Assembly (NCBI RefSeq): GCF_024655635.1
Contig: NZ_JANLGI010000003.1
Location: 62,001 to 126,000, forward strand
Source: Allobosea sp. 47.2.35
Lineage (GTDB): Bacteria > Pseudomonadota > Alphaproteobacteria > Rhizobiales > Beijerinckiaceae
Length of the DNA: 64,000 nucleotides
Direction of reading: 5' to 3'
The position numbers were made by a program, and so were the translations under genes. This document shows positions 49,224 to 58,018 of this stretch, in pieces. Positions within the stretch are counted from its first letter, which is position 1. The number at the start of each line of letters is the position of its first letter. The notes below the pieces were generated by a model that saw only the letters and a program-made list of their open reading frames with translations, ran no database searches and was not told the origin of the DNA.

Positions 49224-50957
49224 ATGTCTGCCCGCCCCCGCAAGACGCCCGAGACCCTGCGCAGCTGGCGCTGGTTCGGGGCGAGCGATCTGCGCTCCTT
49301 CGGGCATCGCTCGCGAGCCCTGCAGATGGGCTTCGGCCATGAGGAGTTCATGGGCAAGCCGGTCATCGGCATCATCAACACCTGGTCCGAGATCAACCCC
49401 TGCCACACCCATCTGCGCGACCGCGCGGAAGCCGTAAAGCGCGCGGTCTGGGCGGCCGGCGGCTTCCCCATCGAAATTCCGGTTATGTCGGTTTCCGAGC
49501 AATATCAGAAGCCTACGACCATGCTCTATCGGAACTTCCTGGCGATGGAGACCGAGGAATCGATCCGCTCCCATCCGCTTGACGGCGCCGTGCTGCTCGG
49601 CGGCTGCGACAAGTCCACGCCGGCCCTGATCATGGGCGCCTGCAGCGCCGGCCTGCCTTTCATCTTCGTGCCGGCCGGGCCGATGCTGCGCGGCAACTGG
49701 GCCGGCAAGGTGCTGGGTTCCGGCGCCGATGTCTGGAAATACTGGGCCGAGAAGGAAGCCGGCAACATCACCGACGATCAGTGGAAGGACATGGAGAGCG
49801 GCATCGCCCGCTCCTACGGCACCTGCATGGTGATGGGCACGGCCGCGACGATGATGAGCCATGCCGAGGTGCTCGGCCTCACCCTGCCCGGCGCCTCCGC
49901 CATCCCCGCCGCCGACGCCGCCCATCCCCGCATGGCCGCAATGGCAGGCAAGCGCATCGTCGAGATGGTCTGGGAGGACCTGACCCCGGATCAGATCCTG
50001 ACCCGCAAGAGCTTCGAGAACGCGCTGACCGTGCATATGGCCGTCGCCGGCTCGACCAATGCCATTATCCATCTCGTCGCCATGGCCGGCCGCGCCGGCG
50101 TGCCGCTGACGCCCGATGATTTCGATGCCGTCTCGCGCAACGTCCCGGTCGTCGCGAACCTGCGCCCCTCCGGCGATTTCCTGATGGAGGATTTCTTCTA
50201 TGCCGGCGGCCTGCCCGCCCTGCTGAAGCAGCTCGAAAGCAAACTCCACACCGATGCCATGACAGTGACCGGCAAGCCGATCGCGGAGACCATCGCGCTC
50301 GCGCAGGTCTATGACGACAACGTCATCCGCCCGCTCGACAAGCCCGTCTCGACCGCCAACGGGCTGGCCGTGCTCAAGGGCAACCTCGCGCCCGATGGCT
50401 GCGTCATCAAGCCTTCGGCGGCCGAGCCGCGCCTGCTCAAACATTCCGGCCCGGCGCTGGTCTTCGAGCATTACGACGCGATGATGCAGGCCGTGAACGA
50501 TGAGAACCTCGACGTCACCGCCGACCACATCATGGTCCTCAAGAATTGCGGCCCGGTCGGCGGCCCGGGCATGCCGGAATGGGGCATGCTGCCGATCCCG
50601 AAGAAGCTCCTGAAGCAGGGCTTGCGTGACATGCTGCGCATCTCGGATGCCCGCATGTCCGGCACCAGCTACGGCGCCTGCATCCTTCATGTCGCGCCCG
50701 AAGCCTATATCAAGGGCCCGCTCGCGGCGGTGCAAACCGGCGACATCATCAGCGTCGATGTCGAGGCGCGCAGCATCTCGGTTGACCTGACCGACGCCGA
50801 GATCGCTGGTCGCCTCGCCGTCTGGACGCCTCCGAACCGCGACTATCCACGCGGCTGGGGCAAGATGTCGGCGGCCCATATCCGCCAGGCCGACAAGGGC
50901 TGCGATTTCGATTATCTGGAGGGGACGGCAAAGGTGCCGGAACCCGAGATCCACTGA
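49224..50957 (+). CDS. IlvD/Edd-family sugar-acid dehydratase
   Basis: This 577-residue Fe-S enzyme should dehydrate an aldonate (such as arabonate, xylonate or a hexonate) to its 2-keto-3-deoxy form. The three cluster Cys are present: Cys60 (INPCH), Cys128 (GGCDKSTP) and Cys201 (YGTCMVMG). The opening ASDLRSFGHRSRALQMG and the end PNRDYPRGWGKMSAAHI are typical of pentonate/hexonate dehydratases rather than true dihydroxyacid dehydratase. It overlaps the next gene by one base (TGATG). Confidence 0.93.
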   Translation: MSARPRKTPETLRSWRWFGASDLRSFGHRSRALQMGFGHEEFMGKPVIGIINTWSEINPCHTHLRDRAEAVKRAVWAAGGFPIEIPVMSVSEQYQKPTTMLYRNFLAMETEESIRSHPLDGAVLLGGCDKSTPALIMGACSAGLPFIFVPAGPMLRGNWAGKVLGSGADVWKYWAEKEAGNITDDQWKDMESGIARSYGTCMVMGTAATMMSHAEVLGLTLPGASAIPAADAAHPRMAAMAGKRIVEMVWEDLTPDQILTRKSFENALTVHMAVAGSTNAIIHLVAMAGRAGVPLTPDDFDAVSRNVPVVANLRPSGDFLMEDFFYAGGLPALLKQLESKLHTDAMTVTGKPIAETIALAQVYDDNVIRPLDKPVSTANGLAVLKGNLAPDGCVIKPSAAEPRLLKHSGPALVFEHYDAMMQAVNDENLDVTADHIMVLKNCGPVGGPGMPEWGMLPIPKKLLKQGLRDMLRISDARMSGTSYGACILHVAPEAYIKGPLAAVQTGDIISVDVEARSISVDLTDAEIAGRLAVWTPPNRDYPRGWGKMSAAHIRQADKGCDFDYLEGTAKVPEPEIH

Positions 50958-51880
50958 TGCAGGATATCCGCGACATCGAGCGCGTCGCCATCATCGGCGC
51001 CGGGCTGATCGGCAGCTCATGGGCGGCCCTCGCCATGGGCCATGGCCTGAACGTCTCAGCCTACGACCCCGCGCCCGGCGCCGAAGAGCGGTTTCGCCAT
51101 GCGGTCGACCGTGCCCGCGCTCAGCTCGCCGAGCTGGGGCTGGCGAATACCGGCCAATACCAGTTCACCGCCGATCTCGACGAAGCCCTGCAAGGCGTTG
51201 ATTTCGTTCAGGAGAACGGGCCGGAGAACGAAACGGCCAAGCGCGAGCTTCTCGCCCGACTCGATGCCGCCCTGCCGCCCGCGGTGATCATCGCCAGCAG
51301 CACCTCGGCGCTGCTGCGCAGCGCGATCGTCGCCGATTGCCGGGACAAGCGCCGGATCATCGTCGCCCATCCCTTCAATCCGCCGCATCTGGTGCCGCTG
51401 GTCGAGGTCGTCGGCGAGGATGAGGCAGTGGTCGCGCGCGCCGCTGCCTTCTATCGCAGCCTCGACCGGCGCCCGGTCATCCTCCAGCGCGAGATGCCCG
51501 GCCATGTCGCCAACCGGCTGGCCTCGGCGCTCTATCGCGAGGCGGTCCATCTGGTCGAGCAGGGTGTCGCCAGCGTCGCCGAGATCGACGCCGCGCTCTG
51601 CAACGGCCCCGGCCTGCGCTGGGCCCTGATGGGCCCGCATATGACCTATCATCTCGGCGGCGGCGAAGGCGGCATCGCCGGCTATCTCGCCCATCTCGGG
51701 CCGAGCCAGGTCCGACGCTGGCAATCGCTCGGCACGCCCTCGCTCGACGCGGACGTCCAGCACAAGATCATCGAGGGCGTCGCCGAGGAAGCGGCGGGGC
51801 GCACGATCGCGCAGCTCGAGGAGCGCCGCGACGAAGGTCTTCTCGCCCTGCTACACGCCCGCAAGCTCGTCAGCGAGTAA
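50957..51880 (+). CDS. 3-hydroxyacyl-CoA dehydrogenase-type NAD oxidoreductase (gulonate/carnitine dehydrogenase-like)
   Basis: The 307-residue enzyme has an N-terminal Rossmann domain (GAGLIGSSWA, 14-23) and a helical C-terminal domain. HPFNPPHLVPLVEVV marks the family's catalytic His. Short stand-alone members oxidise hydroxy acids such as L-gulonate or L-carnitine rather than acyl-CoA. With the dehydratase and lyase genes directly upstream, it probably oxidises a sugar-acid intermediate. Its ATG overlaps the stop of the dehydratase gene. Confidence 0.9.
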   Translation: MQDIRDIERVAIIGAGLIGSSWAALAMGHGLNVSAYDPAPGAEERFRHAVDRARAQLAELGLANTGQYQFTADLDEALQGVDFVQENGPENETAKRELLARLDAALPPAVIIASSTSALLRSAIVADCRDKRRIIVAHPFNPPHLVPLVEVVGEDEAVVARAAAFYRSLDRRPVILQREMPGHVANRLASALYREAVHLVEQGVASVAEIDAALCNGPGLRWALMGPHMTYHLGGGEGGIAGYLAHLGPSQVRRWQSLGTPSLDADVQHKIIEGVAEEAAGRTIAQLEERRDEGLLALLHARKLVSE

Positions 51881-51883
51881 GCG

Positions 51884-53278
51884 CTACAGTTCAGCGTCGA
51901 AGGCGACCGCGTCGAAAGCCGCCCTCACCCGCCCCAGCGCCTGCGCGGTAACATAGGCATAGGCGCGCTCGGCCGACTGCGCGACGACGCCCCGGTCGCT
52001 ACCCTGCACGTTGATCTCCAGCGAGACGGTGGCAGTCACGCTCGGCGTCGTCCGCATCGGCACCGGCAGGGGGAGACTCTGCCGGCTCGCCGCCGCCGCG
52101 GCCTGATAGGCATCGATCAGCACCTGTCCGTCCTGCTTCAGGAAATAGCGCCGGCACAGCATCTGCTCGACGGAGAGCGGGCGCGTCGCCCAGTCGGTGG
52201 CAATCCGTCCACGCTCCAGCTTGATCCGCGCGAAACTGACCGCGCCCGCGCTCGGCGAAAGCCGCACCTGCAGCACGCCGGTGTCGCCGGCGGCAGGCGT
52301 CAACGTTACCGAACGGCGCCCGGCACCTGCCGTGATCGTGCCGGACTGGCTGCCGATCGTGACCGCGAGGCTGCCGCCGGTCAGATCATCGACCGAGAGC
52401 GTCAAGGGCAGGCTGGCGAAGGACGAAAGCCCCCAGAGCGCCGGCTCGACCGGCTGGATGATGGCGCCGGATGTCAGGGTGATGGCGAAGCCGCTCAGCG
52501 AGAGATTCGCGCCGCCCGGCGCCGCCTTCCAGCGATCGAAGCCGTAGACGCCGGCCGCCAGCGCGCCGCCGGTAAAACCACGCTGATTGATCGCCATGTC
52601 GCCATTCACCAGCAGGTTCGTCCCTGCGGCCCAGGGCGAGCCCGGCAAGGTGACGCTCCCCGACGCACGGTCGATCGCCAGCGCATCATGCCAGGCCGAG
52701 CCGTCGGCACTGACCTTCACCCGAAAGTCGTCGTCGCCGGCGAGGCCGAACTCGGCCCGGCCCGACCAGTTGCTCTGGAACAGCAGGCTCGCGGTGTTGC
52801 CGGCCGCGTTCTTGTTGATCTTCAGCCGGTGATCGCTGCCGGCATGGTTGAAGAGGCTGGCATCCGAGGACAGGGCAAGACGATTGGTCGTGTCTGCGGT
52901 CGCATTCACCCCCCAGCGTTCGGCGCCGAGGCTGCTGAGCGGGCTGTCTCGACGCCATTCCGTGCCGGTCCAGAGATTGTGTTCGGCCTCGTCGATCACC
53001 CAGGCCTGCCAGCCGGCGCGCGGCACGAGGAAGCTCCAGCCGCCATCCTCGAACAGCGCGACCTGATCGGTGCGCCCCGCGAAGGCGCCGGTGCCGCCCG
53101 CCGGCACGATATAGGCCGAGAGTTCGGTCGGCGAGATCGGCGGCGCGGTCTGCGTCCGGCTGTCGACGGTGAGATGGATCAACCCGTCGAGCCGGGTCAG
53201 GGCGTCGTTATGGGTGACGTGCTTCTGCGCCTGCCCGGCGGCGAGCAGCGGCAGGAAAAGACGGGGCGTGTCGGTCAT
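51884..53278 (-). CDS. DUF2793 tail-fibre-like protein
   Basis: The 464-residue protein starts with the DUF2793 signature: FLPLLAAGQAQKHVTHNDALTRLDGLIHLTV, then GGWSFLVPRAGWQAWVIDEAEHNLWTGTEW. These domains occur near the tail-fibre or host-specificity genes of phages and gene transfer agents. Residues 115-200 are beta rich (NRLALSSDASLFNHAGSDHRLKINK), and the C-terminal half has carbohydrate-binding-like beta repeats and an RYFLKQ patch. No signal peptide, no other phage gene and no chaperone were seen nearby. It is convergent with the dehydrogenase gene. Confidence 0.82.
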   Translation of the reverse strand: MTDTPRLFLPLLAAGQAQKHVTHNDALTRLDGLIHLTVDSRTQTAPPISPTELSAYIVPAGGTGAFAGRTDQVALFEDGGWSFLVPRAGWQAWVIDEAEHNLWTGTEWRRDSPLSSLGAERWGVNATADTTNRLALSSDASLFNHAGSDHRLKINKNAAGNTASLLFQSNWSGRAEFGLAGDDDFRVKVSADGSAWHDALAIDRASGSVTLPGSPWAAGTNLLVNGDMAINQRGFTGGALAAGVYGFDRWKAAPGGANLSLSGFAITLTSGAIIQPVEPALWGLSSFASLPLTLSVDDLTGGSLAVTIGSQSGTITAGAGRRSVTLTPAAGDTGVLQVRLSPSAGAVSFARIKLERGRIATDWATRPLSVEQMLCRRYFLKQDGQVLIDAYQAAAAASRQSLPLPVPMRTTPSVTATVSLEINVQGSDRGVVAQSAERAYAYVTAQALGRVRAAFDAVAFDAEL

Positions 53279-53344
53279 GGGGCCTCGCGGGCGGGGATTT
53301 CAGCGAGGCGGATTATCGGGCGGCTGCAAGGACCGGGGATAAAC

Positions 53345-54094
53345 TCAGCCGAAACGGCGTGGCCGCAATCCGGCGTGGAACCAGTTGATCAGCGAGTAGA
53401 TGTCGTGGACCGGGAGCCCGGTCGCCGCCTGCACATCGGCGGCATAGGGCGGCATGTTCGTGCATTCGAGCACGATCGCGCCGACTTCCGGGTGCCGAGC
53501 GACGAGATCGAGCGCCGCCTGCACCACGTCCTGCCGGGCAAGCTCGACATCCATGTCGTCCTTCTCGGCCTTGATCAGGACGCGGAAGAACTCGCGCCCG
53601 TTCTCCGTGCCGATGACAGGCGTATCGAGCGGCACGCCAGCCGCCTCCAGATGCTTTGGCGTGAGCGACCCGGCCGAGACGGTGACGATACCGACGCGCT
53701 TGCCGGGGGGCAGTGTCGCCTGCACCCAGGGCACCTGCATCAGCGAGGAGGTCGCGACCGGCACACCGACGGCGGCCGCGAGCTCGCGCTGGAACAGCGA
53801 GAGGAAACCGCAATTGGTGGTGATCGCCTCGGCGCCGAGCCGGACGAGATCGCGCGCAGCCTCGATGAAATCCGGCAGCAGGCCCGCGGCGCCCTTGAGC
53901 ACCACCTTCTCGGGGCTCGCACCGCCGACGACGCGGTACAGCACCGGGAAGGGCCAGGTCGTGCCATTGCCCATGTCGCCGGAGATCCGCGGAAAGCGGG
54001 CTTCCAGCATCAGGATGCCAAGTGGAACACCATAAATCGCCTTGCCGCCGCGCGCGATGCGCGTCGGCGAAGGTGCAGTCGAGAACTCCGTCAT
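53345..54094 (-). CDS. Aspartate/glutamate racemase superfamily protein
   Basis: The 249-residue protein has the two-Cys pattern of cofactor-free racemases and related maleate isomerases: first Cys in AITTNCGFLSLFQ, second in GAIVLECTNMPPYAADV. The conserved Thr/Asn next to each Cys suit carboxylate binding. Members racemise amino acids or hydantoins or isomerise maleate; the substrate cannot be told. It stands alone between the DUF2793 gene and the divergent VanZ-like gene. Confidence 0.85.
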   Translation of the reverse strand: MTEFSTAPSPTRIARGGKAIYGVPLGILMLEARFPRISGDMGNGTTWPFPVLYRVVGGASPEKVVLKGAAGLLPDFIEAARDLVRLGAEAITTNCGFLSLFQRELAAAVGVPVATSSLMQVPWVQATLPPGKRVGIVTVSAGSLTPKHLEAAGVPLDTPVIGTENGREFFRVLIKAEKDDMDVELARQDVVQAALDLVARHPEVGAIVLECTNMPPYAADVQAATGLPVHDIYSLINWFHAGLRPRRFG

Positions 54095-54343
54095 CCAGCC
54101 TCCGCTTGCCGATGAGTCGGTATGCTAGCGCCTGAGTGGCCGGTCCGTCACGCGCCGGAACAGCTTGCTGAAGCAAAATTGAAGAGAAACGTCATAGGGT
54201 TCGGCCGGAAACTCCGGCCGCTGCCATTGCTTCGTCGTTTTTGCATCGCCATAAGATCGGCTCTCGTTCCGCTCTCGCGCGATTCCGCCGGTTCTGGTCC
54301 GTATCTTGCCTGCAGCGCCTCGCCATTCGTCCGGAGCCCGGCC

Positions 54344-54718
54344 TTGATTCTTTCGCTCGACAAGCTTCGCCGCCTCGCCGTGCTTGCGGGCTGGGCTGCC
54401 CTGCTCGCGATCCTGTTCTCGACATTGTCGCCGCTGCAGGCGCGCCCGCACATCCCCTTCTTGGATCCGGATATCGAGCGCTTTCTCGCCTATTTCGCCG
54501 CCGGCGCCGCCCTCGCCTTCGCCTATCCGCGCCTGCGCTGGCTCGTGCTGGCGGGCATCGTAGCCCTCGCGATCGGCCTCGAATGGCTTCAGACCCTCGA
54601 AGAGACACGCCATGGCCTGCCGCATGATGCGATCGTGAAGGTCATCGGCGCGACGCTCGGCAGCATCCTGGCCGCAGGTTTCGACCTGATGATGCAGCGT
54701 TTCCGCAAGCCGGCCTGA
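54344..54718 (+). CDS. VanZ-like small membrane protein
   Basis: This 124-residue protein has three or four hydrophobic helices and the VanZ layout: LSTLSPLQARPHIPFLDPDIERFLAYFAAGAALAFAYPR, then LEWLQTLEETRHGLPHDAIVKVIGATLGSILA. I set the start at the TTG at 54344, which has a GGAG ribosome site, because the longer frame from 54122 has no conserved residues. VanZ-like proteins have no firm role outside teicoplanin resistance. It lies upstream of the sugar transferase gene on the same strand. Confidence 0.75.
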   Translation: MILSLDKLRRLAVLAGWAALLAILFSTLSPLQARPHIPFLDPDIERFLAYFAAGAALAFAYPRLRWLVLAGIVALAIGLEWLQTLEETRHGLPHDAIVKVIGATLGSILAAGFDLMMQRFRKPA

Positions 54719-54905
54719 TTCATCCCGGCACAACACGCGCCGACACCTGCCTTTTCAGGCGTCCGCCTTCATTCCGTTTCCCCCGTCACCGCCCCGAATT
54801 GACCCGGCCCGCACCGGCACGCGGCTTGCGACCTCGCTCCCCATCATGATCCGGCGCCGGCGCGATGTGCCGTTACGGAACATGCGCAAGCCGCTGGGGG
54901 TAACT

Positions 54906-56348
54906 ATGAGCGTCAATGATCTGAGCGGGATGCCGCAAGTCCTGCCCGACAACCGAGCGGGCATCTGGCGTGTCTGGTTCGGACCGCTGACCGCGGTGAC
55001 GGATGCCGCCGTGGTCGCCGCCCTCGTCTATGCGGCCTCGTTCGCCTACCATCTCGGCGCCACGAACCTGCCTGGCATCGACCGCTCGACGCCGGAACTG
55101 GCGGCGATGCTCGCGACCCTGTTTGTCTTCGTCAACCTGATGCGCGGCCGCTATCAGATCGGGAACTATCTCTCGACTCGCGGACAGATCGGCTCGGCCT
55201 TCGCCGTCTGGAACATCACGATGGTCGCCTTCCTGGTTCTGCTGTTCCTCGCCAAGATCGCCGATCACTACTCGCGCGCCATCATGGTCGTGACCTATCT
55301 CTCCGGCATCCCCGTCATCGCCCTGTCGCGCTCGGCTGTCGTCCGGCTGATCGCAGCCGGCAGCCGGACCGGGCGGATCACGGCCGAACGCGCCTTCCTC
55401 ATCGGGCGCGAGGCAAACATCATGTCCTTCGTCTCGCGGCACAAGCCTTGGCACATGGGCTTTGCAGTCACGGATGTCGCTTTCTTGAAATCATCGGCTG
55501 AAGCCGGCACCGCCGCCCTTGCGGCCGATCTCGCCGCGGCCGTCGCGAACTGCCGGGCGAAGCGACCGGACGCAGTCTTCATCGCGGTTCCCTGGTCCGA
55601 TCAGCACACTATCGCGGCCTGCGTCGATGCCTTCACGAACCTGCCGGTCGCGATCCATCTCGCACCCGAACCGATCATGGATCGCTTCGGCAATGCGCAT
55701 ATCGTCCACACCGGCACGCTCTCGAGCCTGCGCCTGACACGCCAGCCGCTCTCCGCGGTCGAGATCGCGGTCAAGCGGGCCTTCGACGTCGTGGCCGCCG
55801 CCGCCGGCATCATCCTGACCCTGCCGCTGCTGCTCCTGATCGCGGCGCTGATCCGGCTGGATTCCCCCGGTCCCGTCCTGTTCCGCCAGCGGCGCTACGG
55901 CTTCAACCAGCAGGCCTTCCGCATCTTCAAGTTCCGCACGATGTCGACGACGGATGACGGCAAGGTCGTCGTCCAGGCCAAGCGCAACGACCCCCGGATC
56001 ACACGCCTCGGCCATTGGCTGCGGCGCTATAATCTCGACGAATTGCCGCAGCTCCTGAACGTTCTCGCCGGCGATATGTCGCTCGTCGGGCCGCGCCCTC
56101 ATGCGCTGGCGCATGATATCGAGTTCGAGCGCAAGATCGCGAACTACGCCCGCCGCCACAACGTCAAGCCCGGCATCACCGGCTGGGCGCAGGTCAACGG
56201 TTTCCGCGGCGAGACCGATACCGACGAGAAGATGGCCGGCAGGGTCGCCTATGACCACTGGTACATCGATAACTGGTCGTTCTGGCTCGACATCACGATC
56301 CTGTTGCGGACCGTCCTGAGCAAGAAGGCCTTTGCGAACGCGCGCTGA
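54906..56348 (+). CDS. Polyprenyl-phosphate sugar-1-phosphate transferase for exopolysaccharide
   Basis: The 480-residue protein starts exopolysaccharide repeat units by putting a sugar phosphate on undecaprenyl phosphate. Four N-terminal membrane helices (about 20-130) are followed by a CoA-binding-like domain and the catalytic bacterial sugar transferase domain at about 286-480. Key motifs are VKRAFDVVAAAAG, FRQRRYGFNQQAFRIFKFRTM, DELPQLLNVLAGDMSLVGPRP and PGITGWAQVNGFRGETDT. The ATG at 54906 fits the hydrophobic start; an upstream in-frame ATG at 54846 is less likely. It converges with a short WecG-like gene. Confidence 0.94.
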   Translation: MSVNDLSGMPQVLPDNRAGIWRVWFGPLTAVTDAAVVAALVYAASFAYHLGATNLPGIDRSTPELAAMLATLFVFVNLMRGRYQIGNYLSTRGQIGSAFAVWNITMVAFLVLLFLAKIADHYSRAIMVVTYLSGIPVIALSRSAVVRLIAAGSRTGRITAERAFLIGREANIMSFVSRHKPWHMGFAVTDVAFLKSSAEAGTAALAADLAAAVANCRAKRPDAVFIAVPWSDQHTIAACVDAFTNLPVAIHLAPEPIMDRFGNAHIVHTGTLSSLRLTRQPLSAVEIAVKRAFDVVAAAAGIILTLPLLLLIAALIRLDSPGPVLFRQRRYGFNQQAFRIFKFRTMSTTDDGKVVVQAKRNDPRITRLGHWLRRYNLDELPQLLNVLAGDMSLVGPRPHALAHDIEFERKIANYARRHNVKPGITGWAQVNGFRGETDTDEKMAGRVAYDHWYIDNWSFWLDITILLRTVLSKKAFANAR

Positions 56349-56362
56349 GTCGCCGGCCGCGC

Positions 56363-56920
56363 TCAGCCGCGGCTGCCACGCCGGGGCGTCACAGCGTCGG
56401 CCGGCGGAAAGGCGCCGCGTAGCTTCTGCATCATAACAATACGGCAGAAGGCCAGCCCCATTTTCGCCGCCGCTCCAAACCGGCGCAGCCGCCTCGGCAG
56501 AAAACGGCCGGACAGGGCGCCCGCCTCCCCGGCAGCAAAGCTCGGAAAGCTCCCGGGCAGGTTGACGCGTTTTCCACGGATTCGGGCCGTGTCGCATTGC
56601 GCGCAGAACTGCCGAAAACGTGCCTTCGGCAGATCGGTGACGATCACATCCGCATCTGCCGCAGCGATGTGATCGAGAACGGCGCGATCAGCCGGCCCGG
56701 CGAAGTCGGCGTCGCAGATGCCGGCGACGCGCAGCGCCGGCCAGTCCGCCGCGATTCGGTCCCTCAGCGCATAGATCGCGCGATGATCGCCACCGAAGAA
56801 GAAAACGGCCTGGTTCCGCCCGGCGCAGTCGCGCAGAAAGCCGGCCATAGCGCCTTCTCCGCCATCCCGCGCGGGCGTTGCAAGGAGGCGTGCCTGGCCC
56901 TGAATGATGCTCGACTGCAC
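56363..56920 (-). CDS. Short WecG/TagA-like glycosyltransferase (GT26), N terminus missing
   Basis: The 185-residue protein matches only the C-terminal two thirds of GT26 enzymes: AVFFFGGDHRAIYALRDRIAADWPALRVAGICDADF, ADVIVTDLPKARFRQF, then a basic C-terminal tail (RFLPRRLRRFGAAAKMGL). The usual N-terminal region with the catalytic Asp is absent. The start is a GTG at 56920 and no earlier start is in frame. The DNA just upstream is A/T rich. It may be a degenerate remnant or a specialised small form; it lies opposite the sugar transferase gene and could belong to the same polysaccharide. Confidence 0.62.
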   Translation of the reverse strand: MQSSIIQGQARLLATPARDGGEGAMAGFLRDCAGRNQAVFFFGGDHRAIYALRDRIAADWPALRVAGICDADFAGPADRAVLDHIAAADADVIVTDLPKARFRQFCAQCDTARIRGKRVNLPGSFPSFAAGEAGALSGRFLPRRLRRFGAAAKMGLAFCRIVMMQKLRGAFPPADAVTPRRGSRG

Positions 56921-57087
56921 GGCTATCCCGACATGAATACGGATTGCACGCCGGACGGTCCGGCACGCTTGCGCTCCATCTCCGAGCGATATGGTAAATT
57001 TTTTATGATACGTGCCGCAACGTCAATGTATCGGCACTGCCGTTTTGCGGGGATCAGGTGACGTGGCAGGGCGCCATCTGCGCCGGA

Positions 57088-57309
57088 TCAGACGAGGTGG
57101 CGCCACACCGTGCGGCCAAGCCAGAGGCTCCACCCGGCCACGAGAGTCAGGGCCAGCAGCGTTGCCCCGATGATCAGGGAGCGCCCGATCAGAATGCTCA
57201 CGACGCTGTCCGCGATCTCCGGCTCATTGTCGTTCGCCGCCTGCGGCCGCCGGCCAAAGCCGGGAGCGTGAACAGGTGCCGGAAACCGAGGCACGCGCTC
57301 AGGTCGCAT
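57088..57309 (-). CDS. Small single-helix membrane protein
   Basis: This 73-residue protein has a cytosolic Pro/Arg-rich N terminus with an AANDNEPE patch common in Rhizobiales proteins, one membrane helix (about 45-63, SLIIGATLLALTLVAGW) and a short end. No family is recognised. The ATG at 57309 was preferred to a start five codons earlier. Confidence 0.6.
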   Translation of the reverse strand: MRPERVPRFPAPVHAPGFGRRPQAANDNEPEIADSVVSILIGRSLIIGATLLALTLVAGWSLWLGRTVWRHLV

Positions 57310-57398
57310 GGAACACTCTCGCAAAGTTACTCAGGCGTTAAAACAGGACCCGGTATCAATGATCCAATTCGCGACGAAATAAAAGCGCAAGATATGCG

Positions 57399-57794
57399 CT
57401 ATCCGCCATATTGAGTGTCGGAAACCTGCTCCATCCAATCGACGACCTTGCCGTCCTGCACTTCCTGGATCGCGATATGGGTCATGGCCGTCGCCGGAGA
57501 GGCGCCATGCCAATGCTTCTCACCGGGCGGGAACCAGACCACGTCGCCGGGCCGGATCTCCATGATCGGCCCGCCCCAGCACTGTGCACGACCAAGACCG
57601 GCGGTAACGATCACCGTCTGCCCGAGCGGATGGGTGTGCCAGGCGGTGCGTGCCCCGGGCTCGAAGGTAACGCTCGCGCCCTGGACGCGCTCCGCTGCAT
57701 GGGCGTTGCAGAGCGGATCGATCCTGACCGTCCCGGTGAACCAGTCCGAGGGCCCCTTCCCGGAAGGCCGGGAGCCAGCACGCGTGATGTCCAA
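57399..57794 (-). CDS. Cupin-fold protein, carboxymuconolactone-decarboxylase-linked type
   Basis: The 131-residue protein has a single cupin domain at about 40-115 with both motifs: [22 protein letters not shown] (two His) and [19 protein letters not shown] (His), typical of metal-binding quercetinase- or dioxygenase-like cupins found with carboxymuconolactone decarboxylase. I chose the TTG at 57794 because GAGGAG precedes it closely; the longer frame upstream lacks conserved residues. It stands alone, and the substrate is unknown. Confidence 0.82.
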   Translation of the reverse strand: MDITRAGSRPSGKGPSDWFTGTVRIDPLCNAHAAERVQGASVTFEPGARTAWHTHPLGQTVIVTAGLGRAQCWGGPIMEIRPGDVVWFPPGEKHWHGASPATAMTHIAIQEVQDGKVVDWMEQVSDTQYGG

Positions 57795-57979
57795 GAAATC
57801 TCTCCTCGCTTCAACCGGAGTTCGCGGGAACCATGCCGCCGCCGGAGCCCGGAATCCAGCCCTGCGTGACTGCTGGCCGCATTCGGAACGGAGTCGATGG
57901 AATCGTCGATCGCTCACAGATGTTTCGCCGAAACCTGCGCGGCGCATCGCTTGACAGCATTCCGGGTGGATGATTGCCT

Positions 57980-58001
57980 ATTATGGTCTATATAACATAA
58001 T
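57980..58001. promoter_or_regulatory. Inverted repeat at the promoter of the peptide-binding protein gene
   Basis: ATTATG (57980-57985) and CATAAT (57996-58001) form a dyad with a 10-base centre. TTGCCT at 57974-57979 and the CATAAT arm could serve as -35 and -10 with 16-base spacing. A regulator bound here would block the promoter. The stretch is A/T rich, unlike its surroundings. Confidence 0.45.
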
Positions 58002-58018
58002 TACGGAATAAAAAGACG

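Noticed and set aside
51884-53278. Prophage around the DUF2793 gene
   Set aside because: No capsid, terminase, portal, lysis or integrase genes flank it; neighbours are metabolic genes.
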